From Cypionkella sp. (GTDB lineage: Bacteria; Pseudomonadota; Alphaproteobacteria; Rhodobacterales; Rhodobacteraceae), in assembly GCA_018063485.1 (NCBI GenBank), contig JAGPBG010000012.1:1-14453 (forward strand): 14,453 bases of DNA, given 5' to 3'. Positions 7,436 through 14,100 of this stretch are shown in pieces. The position numbers and the translations under genes were made by a program. Under the pieces are notes generated by a model. It ran no database searches and was not told where the DNA came from. It was given only the letters and a program-made list of their open reading frames with translations. How positions within the stretch are numbered: the first letter of the stretch is position 1; each line of letters starts with the position of its first letter.

Positions 7436-7475
7436 TGGCCTGCCGTGACAATCTTGCAGACGGACATTAGGCGCT

Positions 7476-8435
7476 TCAGCCTGCCGGGTCTTCGTCTGCA
7501 AGAGGCGGCGGCACGGCGCCTTTCCGCTCGACGATCAGCTTGTATGATTCCGGCTCGCGGTGGCGAGCGAAATCGAAGATCGTTTCGCGATAGCGCTTGC
7601 CAATGTCGAGATCGGCCTTAGTGGTTATCACCTCATCGCCAAGCGACGACGCCATGGCGACAATCTCGCCTGATGGGGAAATGATCACACTTTGACCCAG
7701 CATCTTGGAGCCTTCCTCGGTGCCACATTTTGCCGTTCCGATAACCCAGGTTGCGTTTTGATATGCGCCCGCCTGCATCGACAGATGGTTGTGAAAACTG
7801 GTCAGCGCATCAATGTCATCATGGCCTGTGTGGTCGAAAGGCGTGTTGTAGCCCAAAAGAACCATTTCTACCCCCTGAAGACCCATCACGCGATAGGTCT
7901 CGGGCCAGCGGCGATCATTGCACAGGCACATGCCCATCACGCCGCCATAGCCGCGCCAGACCGGAAAGCTGGTATTACCCGGCTCGAAATAGCGCTTTTC
8001 AAGATGCTGGTGCTGCCGTCCGGGCTGCGGCTCGGAATGGCCCGGCAGATGAACCTTGCGATACTTGCCGATGATCCCCCCCCGACGATCCACAAGGATC
8101 GAGGTGTTGAACCTGCGCAAGCGACCGTCTTCCTGAGTCAGTTCTGCGTAGCCAAGATAGAAGCCAATCTCAAGTCGGCGGGCCTCATCGAACAGGGGTT
8201 GGGTTTCCGGCCCCGGCATGGCCTGTTCGTAATACTGGTTCAGCTCTGCCTCATCTTCGATGAGCCAACGCGGGAAAAAGGTGGTAAGTGCCAGTTCCGG
8301 GAACACCACCAATTCGGCGCCACGCCCCTTTGCCTCGCGCATCAGCGCGATCAGGCGGGTGACAACCTGCGGGCGGGTTTCGGACTTGGCGATGGGGCCC
8401 ATCTGGGCGGCGGCAACATTGACAAATCGTGTCAT
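7476..8435 (-). CDS. N-carbamoyl-D-amino acid hydrolase (nitrilase superfamily, D-carbamoylase)
   Basis: The 319-residue nitrilase-fold enzyme hydrolyses N-carbamoyl-D-amino acids to D-amino acids, CO2 and ammonia. The catalytic triad is at exactly the Agrobacterium D-carbamoylase numbering: Glu47 (FPELALTTFF), Lys127 (GKYRKVHLPG) and Cys172 (CLCNDRRWPE). Residues reported to bind the substrate also align: His129, His144, Asn173, Arg175, Arg176 and Thr198. FFPRW, HLEKRYFEPG and SMQAGAYQN are further family hallmarks. Compared with the roughly 304-residue Agrobacterium enzyme it has a short Pro/Ala/Asp-rich C-terminal tail. The frame extends upstream to 8477, but ATG at 8435 is chosen because AAGGA stands 8 bases before it and MTRFVNVAAAQ aligns with the family start. 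It is located between the importer and the regulator, so it should process ureides made by the hydantoinase. Family evidence is strong; D-specificity is inferred from residue identity. Confidence 0.94.
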   Translation of the reverse strand: MTRFVNVAAAQMGPIAKSETRPQVVTRLIALMREAKGRGAELVVFPELALTTFFPRWLIEDEAELNQYYEQAMPGPETQPLFDEARRLEIGFYLGYAELTQEDGRLRRFNTSILVDRRGGIIGKYRKVHLPGHSEPQPGRQHQHLEKRYFEPGNTSFPVWRGYGGVMGMCLCNDRRWPETYRVMGLQGVEMVLLGYNTPFDHTGHDDIDALTSFHNHLSMQAGAYQNATWVIGTAKCGTEEGSKMLGQSVIISPSGEIVAMASSLGDEVITTKADLDIGKRYRETIFDFARHREPESYKLIVERKGAVPPPLADEDPAG

Positions 8436-8528
8436 TCGTCTGGTCCTTACGATTGTGGTGCGCAGTGTCATTCGCACAGGGAGGCTGGAGGTGGCGCGGC
8501 GGAAGTCACGTGGGTTGAAGGGTGAAAA

Positions 8529-8564
8529 TCAAGTCGCGCAGCCGATAACGATGGTGGTTTTCAT
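8529..8564 (-). CDS. Possible 11-codon translationally coupled leader or remnant ORF
   Basis: The livM stop TGA overlaps an ATG (ATGA). This ATG is preceded at good distance by GAGGGAAAG and opens the frame MKTTIVIGCAT before TGA. The good ribosome binding site and stop/start overlap look like a real coupled start, yet the frame ends after 11 codons, leaving about 93 untranslated bases before the D-carbamoylase start. It may be a leader peptide, the stump of a gene lost between livM and the carbamoylase, or chance. Confidence 0.25.
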   Translation of the reverse strand: MKTTIVIGCAT

Positions 8565-9628
8565 AGCTTTCCCTCGACGGAAGCTGGGCTGGCCTGCGTA
8601 GTATCCGCCCTGGTTTTGGCGCGGCGAAACACCAAATCGCGGCCACCCATGATGCCAGCAGGACGAGCGATCAGCACGCAAAGCATAACAATTGCCAATC
8701 CGACTTCCGCCAAGCCGGGCATCTCGCCTACGGAAACGCCAGCAATGCCGAAGCCGCCCTCGAACCGGCGCAATATCTCTAGCAACAGCGACACCAGAAG
8801 GGTTCCGACCACCGCCCCGCTCAGACTTTCCATGCCGCCGACAACCAACATCGCCAGCGTGATAAAGGTAAGGTCAAGGAAGAAGGCGTTGGCCGACAGA
8901 ATGCCAAGGAAATGCCCGTAAAGTGAACCGCCGATCCCCATGACAAAACCGCTGACAACAAGGGCAATCAGACGCTGGCGATAGATGTTAACGCCCGCAG
9001 CCCGCGCCGCCACCTCGTCCCCGCGCGCCGCGCGGATCATAAGGCCAAGTCGGCTTCGGGTCAGCGCCCATGCAATCACCAAAGCAGCAATTGACCATGC
9101 GCAGGCCACCCAAGGCGTGACATAGACCGGCAGACCAATTAGCGACCCACGCCCGCCCGTCAGACCATCCCAGTTCCCAGCCACCGAGTTTGTAACGATC
9201 AACACCGCGAAAGTGCCGATGCTGGCCGAGATGCCGGTCAAGCGCAGCAGCGGGATTCCAACCACAAAAGCCGCGAGGCCACCGGCGACACCTGCGAACA
9301 GGCTGGCAGAAAACACATCCAACTGGGTTGTCTGAATGAAGTCAGGCAAATCATGCAGGCGCATCTGCTTCATCATGGGCGCAATGGTCAGCCATGCTGA
9401 AACATAGGCCCCGATCGCCATAAAGCTCATATGGCCAAAAGAGATCACACCGGTATTGCCGATGAAGATGAACAGCCCGATCACCACGACAAGTTTGATC
9501 AGCCAGTCGGTGACGGTGCGGTCAAGTGATGCCGGACCAAAGGATGCCAACACCACAAGGGTGACCAAAATCAGGATCAGCGGCGCTAGGTCGCGCAGTG
9601 GGGTGGCAAACATGCGTAGCAAGTTCAT
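8561..9628 (-). CDS. livM: HAAT-family ABC transporter permease, LivM-like
   Basis: The 355-residue integral membrane protein has many hydrophobic segments and LivM hallmarks: NTGVISFGHMSFMAIGAY near the N-terminal third, then RAARGDEVAARAAGVNIYRQRL, the cytoplasmic coupling loop that contacts the ATPases, and GGMESLSGAVVGTLL and LIARPAGIMGG near the end. With LivH it should form the inner-membrane channel. The frame can extend to 9649, but the ATG at 9628 shares one base with the livH stop (TGATG) and has GGAG 8 bases upstream, so it is preferred. The substrate is not fixed by the permease sequence. Being fused in an operon with hydantoinase and carbamoylases, a ureide or N-carbamoyl amino acid is more likely than leucine; that is context-based. 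Confidence 0.92.
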   Translation of the reverse strand: MNLLRMFATPLRDLAPLILILVTLVVLASFGPASLDRTVTDWLIKLVVVIGLFIFIGNTGVISFGHMSFMAIGAYVSAWLTIAPMMKQMRLHDLPDFIQTTQLDVFSASLFAGVAGGLAAFVVGIPLLRLTGISASIGTFAVLIVTNSVAGNWDGLTGGRGSLIGLPVYVTPWVACAWSIAALVIAWALTRSRLGLMIRAARGDEVAARAAGVNIYRQRLIALVVSGFVMGIGGSLYGHFLGILSANAFFLDLTFITLAMLVVGGMESLSGAVVGTLLVSLLLEILRRFEGGFGIAGVSVGEMPGLAEVGLAIVMLCVLIARPAGIMGGRDLVFRRAKTRADTTQASPASVEGKL

Positions 9629-10512
9629 CAGACACGCTCCCTGACCCAAGGCAGAATGATGATGCCGCGCGGTCTTATAAGGAGAAGGGCAAACAGGATC
9701 GAATAAAGAAAGGCATCCCGGAACGGCCGCAGCTCAAGTGGCAGCATCATCTCAATCAGCACGGTCAGGCTTCCGATCACAAAGCCACCTATTGCCGCCC
9801 CTGTAAGGCTGCCAAGACCACCGATAACGGTTGCGACAAAGCCTATGACCGCCGGTTGCAAGCCAAGCTGTGGCGTCAGCGCACCGATCTGCGCCACATA
9901 AAGCAGTGAGACAACACCCGCCAGCAGACCGCTTCCGGCAAAAGCCACCGCGATGATGCGGTTGGCCTTGACGCCCAAAAGGGTGGCCATCCTGAAATTC
10001 TCGGCGGCAGCGCGCATCTGGATGCCATAGCGACTATATTTCAGGAAGGAGGCCAGGCCGACAAGCAGCAGCAGCGTGGTCACGATCATCACGATTTGCA
10101 GGTAAGACACGCTGATCTTGCCGAAGCTGACACTTTTGAGCAGCGACGAGCCGAAATTGACGCCGCGCGGCGTGGCCCCGATAGTCATCAGGACAAGGTT
10201 TTGCAACAGAAAGCTGACAGTGAAAGACCCGATCAGCAGGGTTGGGACGCTGCGCTGTCGCAGGGGCCGGAAGGCCAATCGCTCCATGGCCAGCGCGACC
10301 ATGATGACAATGACGATCACCAGCACGGCGGCGATGGCATCCGGCATATCCGACAGCAGCAACAGCGCATAGCCACCGATCATCACCAGTTCACCATGCG
10401 CAAAGTTGACCAACCGCATGATGCCGAACACAAGGCCGATGCCGAGTGCCATCAGGGCGAACAGGCTACCCATGCTGATGGCGTCAACCAGGCTTTGGAC
10501 AAGATTTTCCAT
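9628..10512 (-). CDS. livH: HAAT-family ABC transporter permease, LivH-like
   Basis: The 294-residue membrane permease has the usual LivH length. Typical motifs are GSLFALMALGIGLVFGIMRLVNFAHGELVMIGGY at residues about 15-50 (several lines of hydrophobic sequence broken by the conserved NFAHGE), the coupling loop MRAAAENFRMATLLGVKANRI, and GGLGSLTGAAIGGFVIG near the C-terminus. It pairs with the LivM-like subunit to form the translocation path. Its start shares one base with the livF stop and its stop shares one base with the livM start (both TGATG), showing tight translational coupling. No separate promoter is visible. Ligand identity is set by the binding protein, not by this subunit. Confidence 0.94.
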   Translation of the reverse strand: MENLVQSLVDAISMGSLFALMALGIGLVFGIMRLVNFAHGELVMIGGYALLLLSDMPDAIAAVLVIVIVIMVALAMERLAFRPLRQRSVPTLLIGSFTVSFLLQNLVLMTIGATPRGVNFGSSLLKSVSFGKISVSYLQIVMIVTTLLLLVGLASFLKYSRYGIQMRAAAENFRMATLLGVKANRIIAVAFAGSGLLAGVVSLLYVAQIGALTPQLGLQPAVIGFVATVIGGLGSLTGAAIGGFVIGSLTVLIEMMLPLELRPFRDAFLYSILFALLLIRPRGIIILPWVRERV

Positions 10513-11234
10513 CAGGCGGTCTCCACCGTGAAATTACCGAAATAGGCTTCGCGGAAATTTGGATCGTGGCGAAGCTGTTCTGACGGGCCACACATGGCAA
10601 CCGAGCCGGTCGAAAGCACAAAAGTCCGATCAGAAACCGAAAGCGCGCGTTCGGCGTTCTGCTCGACGACAAGGATCGACAAGCCCTTCTGACGCAGCAG
10701 GGTGATGGCGTCGTAAACACGGTCGATCACCACAGGCGCAAGGCCAAGCGACGGCTCGTCAAGCAAAAGCAGCCGGGGCAGCGACATCAACGCACGACCG
10801 ATGGCAAGTTGCTGCTGCTCGCCGCCGGAAAGTTTACCCGCACTGCCGTGCAGACGCTCTTTCAGGATCGGAAAAAGCTCGAAAACCTCACCAAGACGGC
10901 GATCAAAATCCACCCGCGCCCTGGCCAAGGTGCCGCCAAGCGAAAGATTCTCCCGCACTGTCAGCGATGAGAAAATGCCGCGATCCTCTGTCACCAGACT
11001 TAGCCCACGCTCGGCGATGGCTTCTGGTGACAGACCCGACAGCGATTCCCCATCCAGCAAAATCTCGCCTTGCGAGCGGACAATCCCGGTCAGGCTCAGC
11101 ATCAACGATGATTTTCCTGCGCCATTTGGCCCGACAACACTGACGATCTCCCCCCGGCCAACGTGAAGTGAAACACCACGCAGGGCGACGATGGACCCAT
11201 AGCGAACATGAAGATTGCGAATATCAAGCATCAT
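10512..11234 (-). CDS. livF: HAAT-family ABC transporter ATP-binding protein, LivF-like
   Basis: The 240-residue cytoplasmic ATPase has Walker A GPNGAGKSS (35-43), signature LSGGEQQQLAIGRAL, Walker B LLLLDEPSLGL, and the LivF-type switch VVEQN, where Gln replaces the H-loop His, as is normal for LivF. TEDRGIF holds the Q-loop region and has Glu where many LivF proteins have PEGR. It should form a heterodimer with the LivG-like ATPase to power import. The start is one of two tandem ATGs (11234 or 11231), overlapping the end of livG by 8-11 bases. The only visible GGAG is rather far upstream, so coupling to livG translation probably matters. Confidence 0.94.
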   Translation of the reverse strand: MMLDIRNLHVRYGSIVALRGVSLHVGRGEIVSVVGPNGAGKSSLMLSLTGIVRSQGEILLDGESLSGLSPEAIAERGLSLVTEDRGIFSSLTVRENLSLGGTLARARVDFDRRLGEVFELFPILKERLHGSAGKLSGGEQQQLAIGRALMSLPRLLLLDEPSLGLAPVVIDRVYDAITLLRQKGLSILVVEQNAERALSVSDRTFVLSTGSVAMCGPSEQLRHDPNFREAYFGNFTVETA

Positions 11235-12021
11235 GTGTCACCGCGCTCCGGCCCAGATAGGCCTCTGTTACGGCCATATTGCCGCGAATCTCATCGGGCG
11301 AACCCATGGCAATGGTCTGGCCGCGGGCCAGAACCTGAATCCGGTCGCACAGATTCAGGATCAGACGGATGTTATGCTCGATGATCACCACACCGCAGCC
11401 GATACGGTTGCGCACGTTCAGAATGATTTTCACAAGGTCATCGGCCTCTCGCATGGTCAGGCCAGCGGCCGGCTCGTCAAGAAGCAGAAAGCGGGGCCGC
11501 ATGGCAAACGCGCGGGCGATGCCGACACGCCGCTCGATGCCATAGGGCAGCGCCGTCACGGCGACATCTGCCACCGATGTCAGGTCAAGCCATTCCATGA
11601 TGGCCCTTGCCCGATCGCGGGCGTCACGACGCGATGCCCCCATGGCGACAGCACCGACTTCAATATTTTCACAGACCGTCAGACCTTGAAACAGCCGGAC
11701 CGCCTGAAAGCTGCGCACGACACCATTGCGACTGATCCAGTGGTTCGGGCGGCGGTCGATCCGCACATTGCCAAGCCAGACAGTGCCAGAGCTGGGGCGC
11801 TGAAACCCCGATAAAACGTTCACCAGTGTCGTCTTGCCAGCGCCGTTCGGGCCGATCAGGCCGACGATTTCGTTCGGGGCCGCCTCGAAATCGACGCCTG
11901 TTACAGCGGCAAGACCGCCGAACCGCACATCAATGCCACGGCAGCAAAGCGAGCCATTTTCATGGCTTCGCGATGCGCATGACATCTCGGATATCGTAGG
12001 CATTACGACAGTTTCCGACAT
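11224..12021 (-). CDS. livG: HAAT-family ABC transporter ATP-binding protein, LivG-like
   Basis: The 265-residue ATPase has Walker A GPNGAGKTT (57-65), the LivG-type long loop with RSFQAVRLFQGLTVCENIEVG (Q-loop and LivG insert), a degenerate signature LPYGIERRVGIARAF, Walker B FLLLDEPAAGL, and H-loop IIEHN. The open frame reaches 12069 inside livK. ATG at 12021 is chosen because AGGA, overlapping the livK stop, stands 6 bases before it; ATG at 12027 would be too close to that site. Even so the protein has about 25 extra N-terminal residues before the ABC domain (VRFGGL), which usual LivG proteins lack. Together with LivF, LivH and LivM it completes an importer of the branched-chain/amide type. 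Confidence 0.92.
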   Translation of the reverse strand: MSETVVMPTISEMSCASRSHENGSLCCRGIDVRFGGLAAVTGVDFEAAPNEIVGLIGPNGAGKTTLVNVLSGFQRPSSGTVWLGNVRIDRRPNHWISRNGVVRSFQAVRLFQGLTVCENIEVGAVAMGASRRDARDRARAIMEWLDLTSVADVAVTALPYGIERRVGIARAFAMRPRFLLLDEPAAGLTMREADDLVKIILNVRNRIGCGVVIIEHNIRLILNLCDRIQVLARGQTIAMGSPDEIRGNMAVTEAYLGRSAVTHDA

Positions 12022-12029
12022 GCTCATTC

Positions 12030-13217
12030 CTATTTGAACGGGTTCGGAACGCTGGTCGGCACCTGCCACTCGACGGCCTTGTGGTTGCCATCCTCGACCT
12101 TCATGATCAACTGGCCACGGTCGTAGTTGATATGCCGGTCCTTGGTGAAAGTGGTCCGGCCAACGAGCAACGGCTCATCCTTGAACTTTTCCAACTCGGC
12201 CACGATGGCATCCGCATCAAGCGATTGGGCACGTTCAGCGGCACGGGCATAGGCCTGAATAACGCTATATCCAGTCATGGCCTGTGACGAGGTTGGCTTG
12301 GCCCCGAACTTCGCTGTGTATTTTTCCATGAAGTCACGCACTTCGGGGTTCGGATCGTCGCCAAACAGCGACCCATAGGCCCCATATTGGAAATGCGACA
12401 GGTTAGGCACAGATTCAAGCCAGTTATCACCATCCATCGAGTCCGAAGCGAGGATCTCGGTCTCAATTCCGGCAGAGCGGATCTGACGCAACATCGCGAC
12501 AGCACCACCGCCCGCCGAGCAGAACATCACAAAATCCGGGGGGTTAGGCAAGTTTTTCAACCGGCTGATCTGTGCCGGATAAGACATGTCCATGCCATTG
12601 AATGTGTCGGTGCCGATGATCGATTCGGCTCCGGCCAGTCCAGTCCAGACTTCCGTAAAGCTGCTGCAAACGGATTTGTTATATTCCAGCATGGTGTCAA
12701 GCAGCACATAAGTCGTGCGCCAGCCCGCCTTTTCATAGGCCCATTCTGCCGAAAGCGCACCAAGACCCGGTGTCGCGGTGGCCATTGAGAACGCATAAGG
12801 GCCAATTGCAAAAGCGTCAAACTTTGGGTCCGCCGCACAGGTGCCAAAGGCCACGACCTTCTGGGCATTGGCTGTAAGTGCCGCCGGTGCGCCATAGTCG
12901 AAATCACATGAGGCGATCACAAGTTGGGCACCCTGCGCCAAAACCTCGGACGCGGCGCGGGCGCTGCCGGCGGGGTCAGTCTTGCTGTCAGATACCACCA
13001 AGGATAACGGGCGACCCAGAACCCCGCCCTTGGCATTGATCTCTTCAATCGCCAGTTCGGCTGCGTTCAGGGGGCCTTCATCATACTGCACCATCCAACC
13101 ACTTCGGGCGACGGCAGCACCAATGACGATTGGATCAGCGGCCTGCGCCGACACCGCCGAGGCAAGCGCCCCACTGGCAAGTGCCGCGACGATAACACTT
13201 TGTCTAAAATTCCTCAT
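12030..13217 (-). CDS. HAAT-family periplasmic substrate-binding protein, LivK/amide-binding type
   Basis: The 395-residue product has a clear Sec signal peptide with cleavage expected after AQA (residue 26). The mature part begins DPIVIGAAVARSGWMVQYD and continues with AAELAIEEINAKGGVLGRPLSLVVSDSKTDPAGSARAA, the typical first domain of type-1 periplasmic binding proteins (peripla_BP_6). The ATG at 13217 has AGGAGG eight bases upstream, the strongest ribosome binding site in the operon, fitting the need for excess binding protein. It is the first gene of the minus-strand operon. The family covers leucine, short-chain amides and urea. Here an imported hydantoin, dihydropyrimidine or N-carbamoyl amino acid is inferred from the downstream enzymes. 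It carries several cysteines (in ASCDFD, FGTCAA, KSVCSS, FCSAGG), unusual but possibly disulfide-forming. Confidence 0.92.
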   Translation of the reverse strand: MRNFRQSVIVAALASGALASAVSAQAADPIVIGAAVARSGWMVQYDEGPLNAAELAIEEINAKGGVLGRPLSLVVSDSKTDPAGSARAASEVLAQGAQLVIASCDFDYGAPAALTANAQKVVAFGTCAADPKFDAFAIGPYAFSMATATPGLGALSAEWAYEKAGWRTTYVLLDTMLEYNKSVCSSFTEVWTGLAGAESIIGTDTFNGMDMSYPAQISRLKNLPNPPDFVMFCSAGGGAVAMLRQIRSAGIETEILASDSMDGDNWLESVPNLSHFQYGAYGSLFGDDPNPEVRDFMEKYTAKFGAKPTSSQAMTGYSVIQAYARAAERAQSLDADAIVAELEKFKDEPLLVGRTTFTKDRHINYDRGQLIMKVEDGNHKAVEWQVPTSVPNPFK

Positions 13218-13247
13218 TGATCTTTCCTCCTCCTCGACCTCCCCATC

Positions 13248-13264
13248 CCATATGATTCATATGG
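13248..13264. promoter_or_regulatory. 17-bp palindrome in the livK 5' region
   Basis: CCATATGA, a single central T, then TCATATGG: eight-base arms are perfectly complementary. It lies 31 bases upstream of the livK start, between the putative -35 region and the ribosome binding site, where a repressor or roadblock would act. No regulator can be assigned. Confidence 0.45.
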
Positions 13265-13295
13265 CATCAGGTTGCATTGTAGTTAGCGCATTTGT

Positions 13296-13320
13296 TTCAT
13301 CATGAGTCAAGTATGATGAA
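13296..13320 (-). promoter_or_regulatory. Inverted repeat enclosing a -35-like hexamer upstream of livK (candidate operator/promoter)
   Basis: TTCATCAT (13296-13303) and ATGATGAA (13313-13320) form perfect 8-base arms around a 9-base spacer. On the minus strand the spacer contains TTGACT (13310-13305), a good -35 hexamer for the livK operon. A protein bound to the arms would cover the -35 directly. No good -10 is seen at standard distance; TACAAT at 13281-13276 is 23 bases away, too far for a normal sigma-70 promoter. Confidence 0.5.
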
Positions 13321-13681
13321 TACGTTTCTTGTTAGACATCGAAGCGATGTGGCTGATGGCGCTGCCAATAGCGCCACTCGAGACAAGAGGCTGCCCTTGC
13401 AGCTTCTTAAGAATATGATTTATTGCGATAAAATCTATATGAGATGAAAAATCTACACGATTTACGGCTCCTACAAGATACGCCCACCTGGAAATTGGAC
13501 CGTCTGCTGATCATCATGTGCGCGGCTGATGAAACACACTGGTCAACTATGCACCGACGACCACTTGCGCTAGCGGTCAGTTGGGTTAGTAAACCTTGCC
13601 TTCGGGGAGAAAAAATGACCACATTTAACGTTAGTGCCCAATAGCGGCCCCATACTGCGAAATCCATGGAACGCGAGCCAG
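13321..13681. other. AT-richer stretch without a recognisable gene
   Basis: Upstream of the livK promoter region this stretch is visibly poorer in G+C than the operon. It holds a short hairpin, TGGCGCT (13357-13363) with AGCGCCA (13370-13376), without a U-tract. At 13615-13644 an ATG with GGGGAG five bases upstream opens a frame of only nine codons (MTTFNVSAQ), ending just before the hypothetical gene that follows. Longer frames on both strands have no family resemblance and improbable composition. It may be remnant DNA at an island border. Confidence 0.4.
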
Positions 13682-13972
13682 ATGAGTACTGAAATTTCGT
13701 TTCCAGAGGCACTTGGCGGCACCCGATCTCATGATGAAGAGCATCCTTGGGTGGGACTTGTCGGGCGTGACGACAATGGATGGAGTTATGCCACATGGCG
13801 AAAAGGCAACTACAGTACAACTGGGAATCCAGGTTTGGCATACACCTTTGCCACCGAAGAAGCCGCCCTAGAATTCGCTAGAAGCTTTCCGTTCGGTGGG
13901 AAGAAATCCGTCAAGCGCCTAACCGTCCTAGGTAGACCAACTTCTCAGGGTGATCGATACTGGCAGCGATAA
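13682..13972 (+). CDS. Hypothetical protein, 96 residues
   Basis: I do not recognise this protein. The frame reads MSTEISFPEAL, then HPWVGLVGRDDNGWSYATWRKG, AYTFATEEAALEFARSFPFGG and ends GDRYWQR. It is soluble-looking, with no signal peptide or membrane span, and aromatic residues are clustered. Alternating strands and a single helix (EEAALEFARSF) suggest a small alpha/beta fold. The frame can extend to a GTG at 13634 (112 residues), but neither start has a strong ribosome binding site; ATG 13682 is chosen as the simplest. Base composition is more AT-rich than the neighbouring operon. It stands alone between the ureide operon and a DUF736 gene of mobile-element type, so it may be island cargo. 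A hairpin terminator follows at 14063-14086. Confidence 0.55.
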   Translation: MSTEISFPEALGGTRSHDEEHPWVGLVGRDDNGWSYATWRKGNYSTTGNPGLAYTFATEEAALEFARSFPFGGKKSVKRLTVLGRPTSQGDRYWQR

Positions 13973-14062
13973 AACTTGACCGCATCAGCTCATCCATCTC
14001 GTTCAGCTGACGGCCATTTGCCCGAATTTGGATCGGCCTTGTGCCTCTTGGCCAAAGGCCTT

Positions 14063-14086
14063 GGCCCCGGTCTTTCGACCGGGGCC
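14063..14086. terminator. Strong GC-rich intrinsic-terminator-like hairpin
   Basis: GGCCCCGGTC (14063-14072) pairs perfectly with GACCGGGGCC (14077-14086) around the loop TTTC, followed on the plus strand by TTTGCTT. The direction of the T-run suits a plus-strand transcript from the hypothetical gene. It also lies 15 bases past the stop of the minus-strand DUF736 gene, so it probably serves both. Confidence 0.75.
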
Positions 14087-14100
14087 TTTGCTTGGGGTGG

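Noticed and set aside
3722..8435. Creatinine or N-methylhydantoin degradation pathway
   Set aside because: No ATP-dependent N-methylhydantoinase (HyuA/HyuB), creatinine deiminase or isochorismatase-type N-carbamoylsarcosine amidase is present; the hydantoinase here is the metal-dependent type.
7692..8525. 277-codon open frame on the plus strand
   Set aside because: Antisense to the D-carbamoylase gene, which has a complete catalytic set; the opposite frame is a shadow in GC-rich DNA.
13444..13644. 66-codon plus-strand frame ending MTTFNVSAQ
   Set aside because: No ribosome binding site at its first ATG and no resemblance to a protein; only its last nine codons have a good start signal.
13407..13841. 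144-codon open frame on the minus strand
   Set aside because: Composition rich in Cys, Ser and Arg with no domain, and it overlaps the better hypothetical gene on the plus strand.
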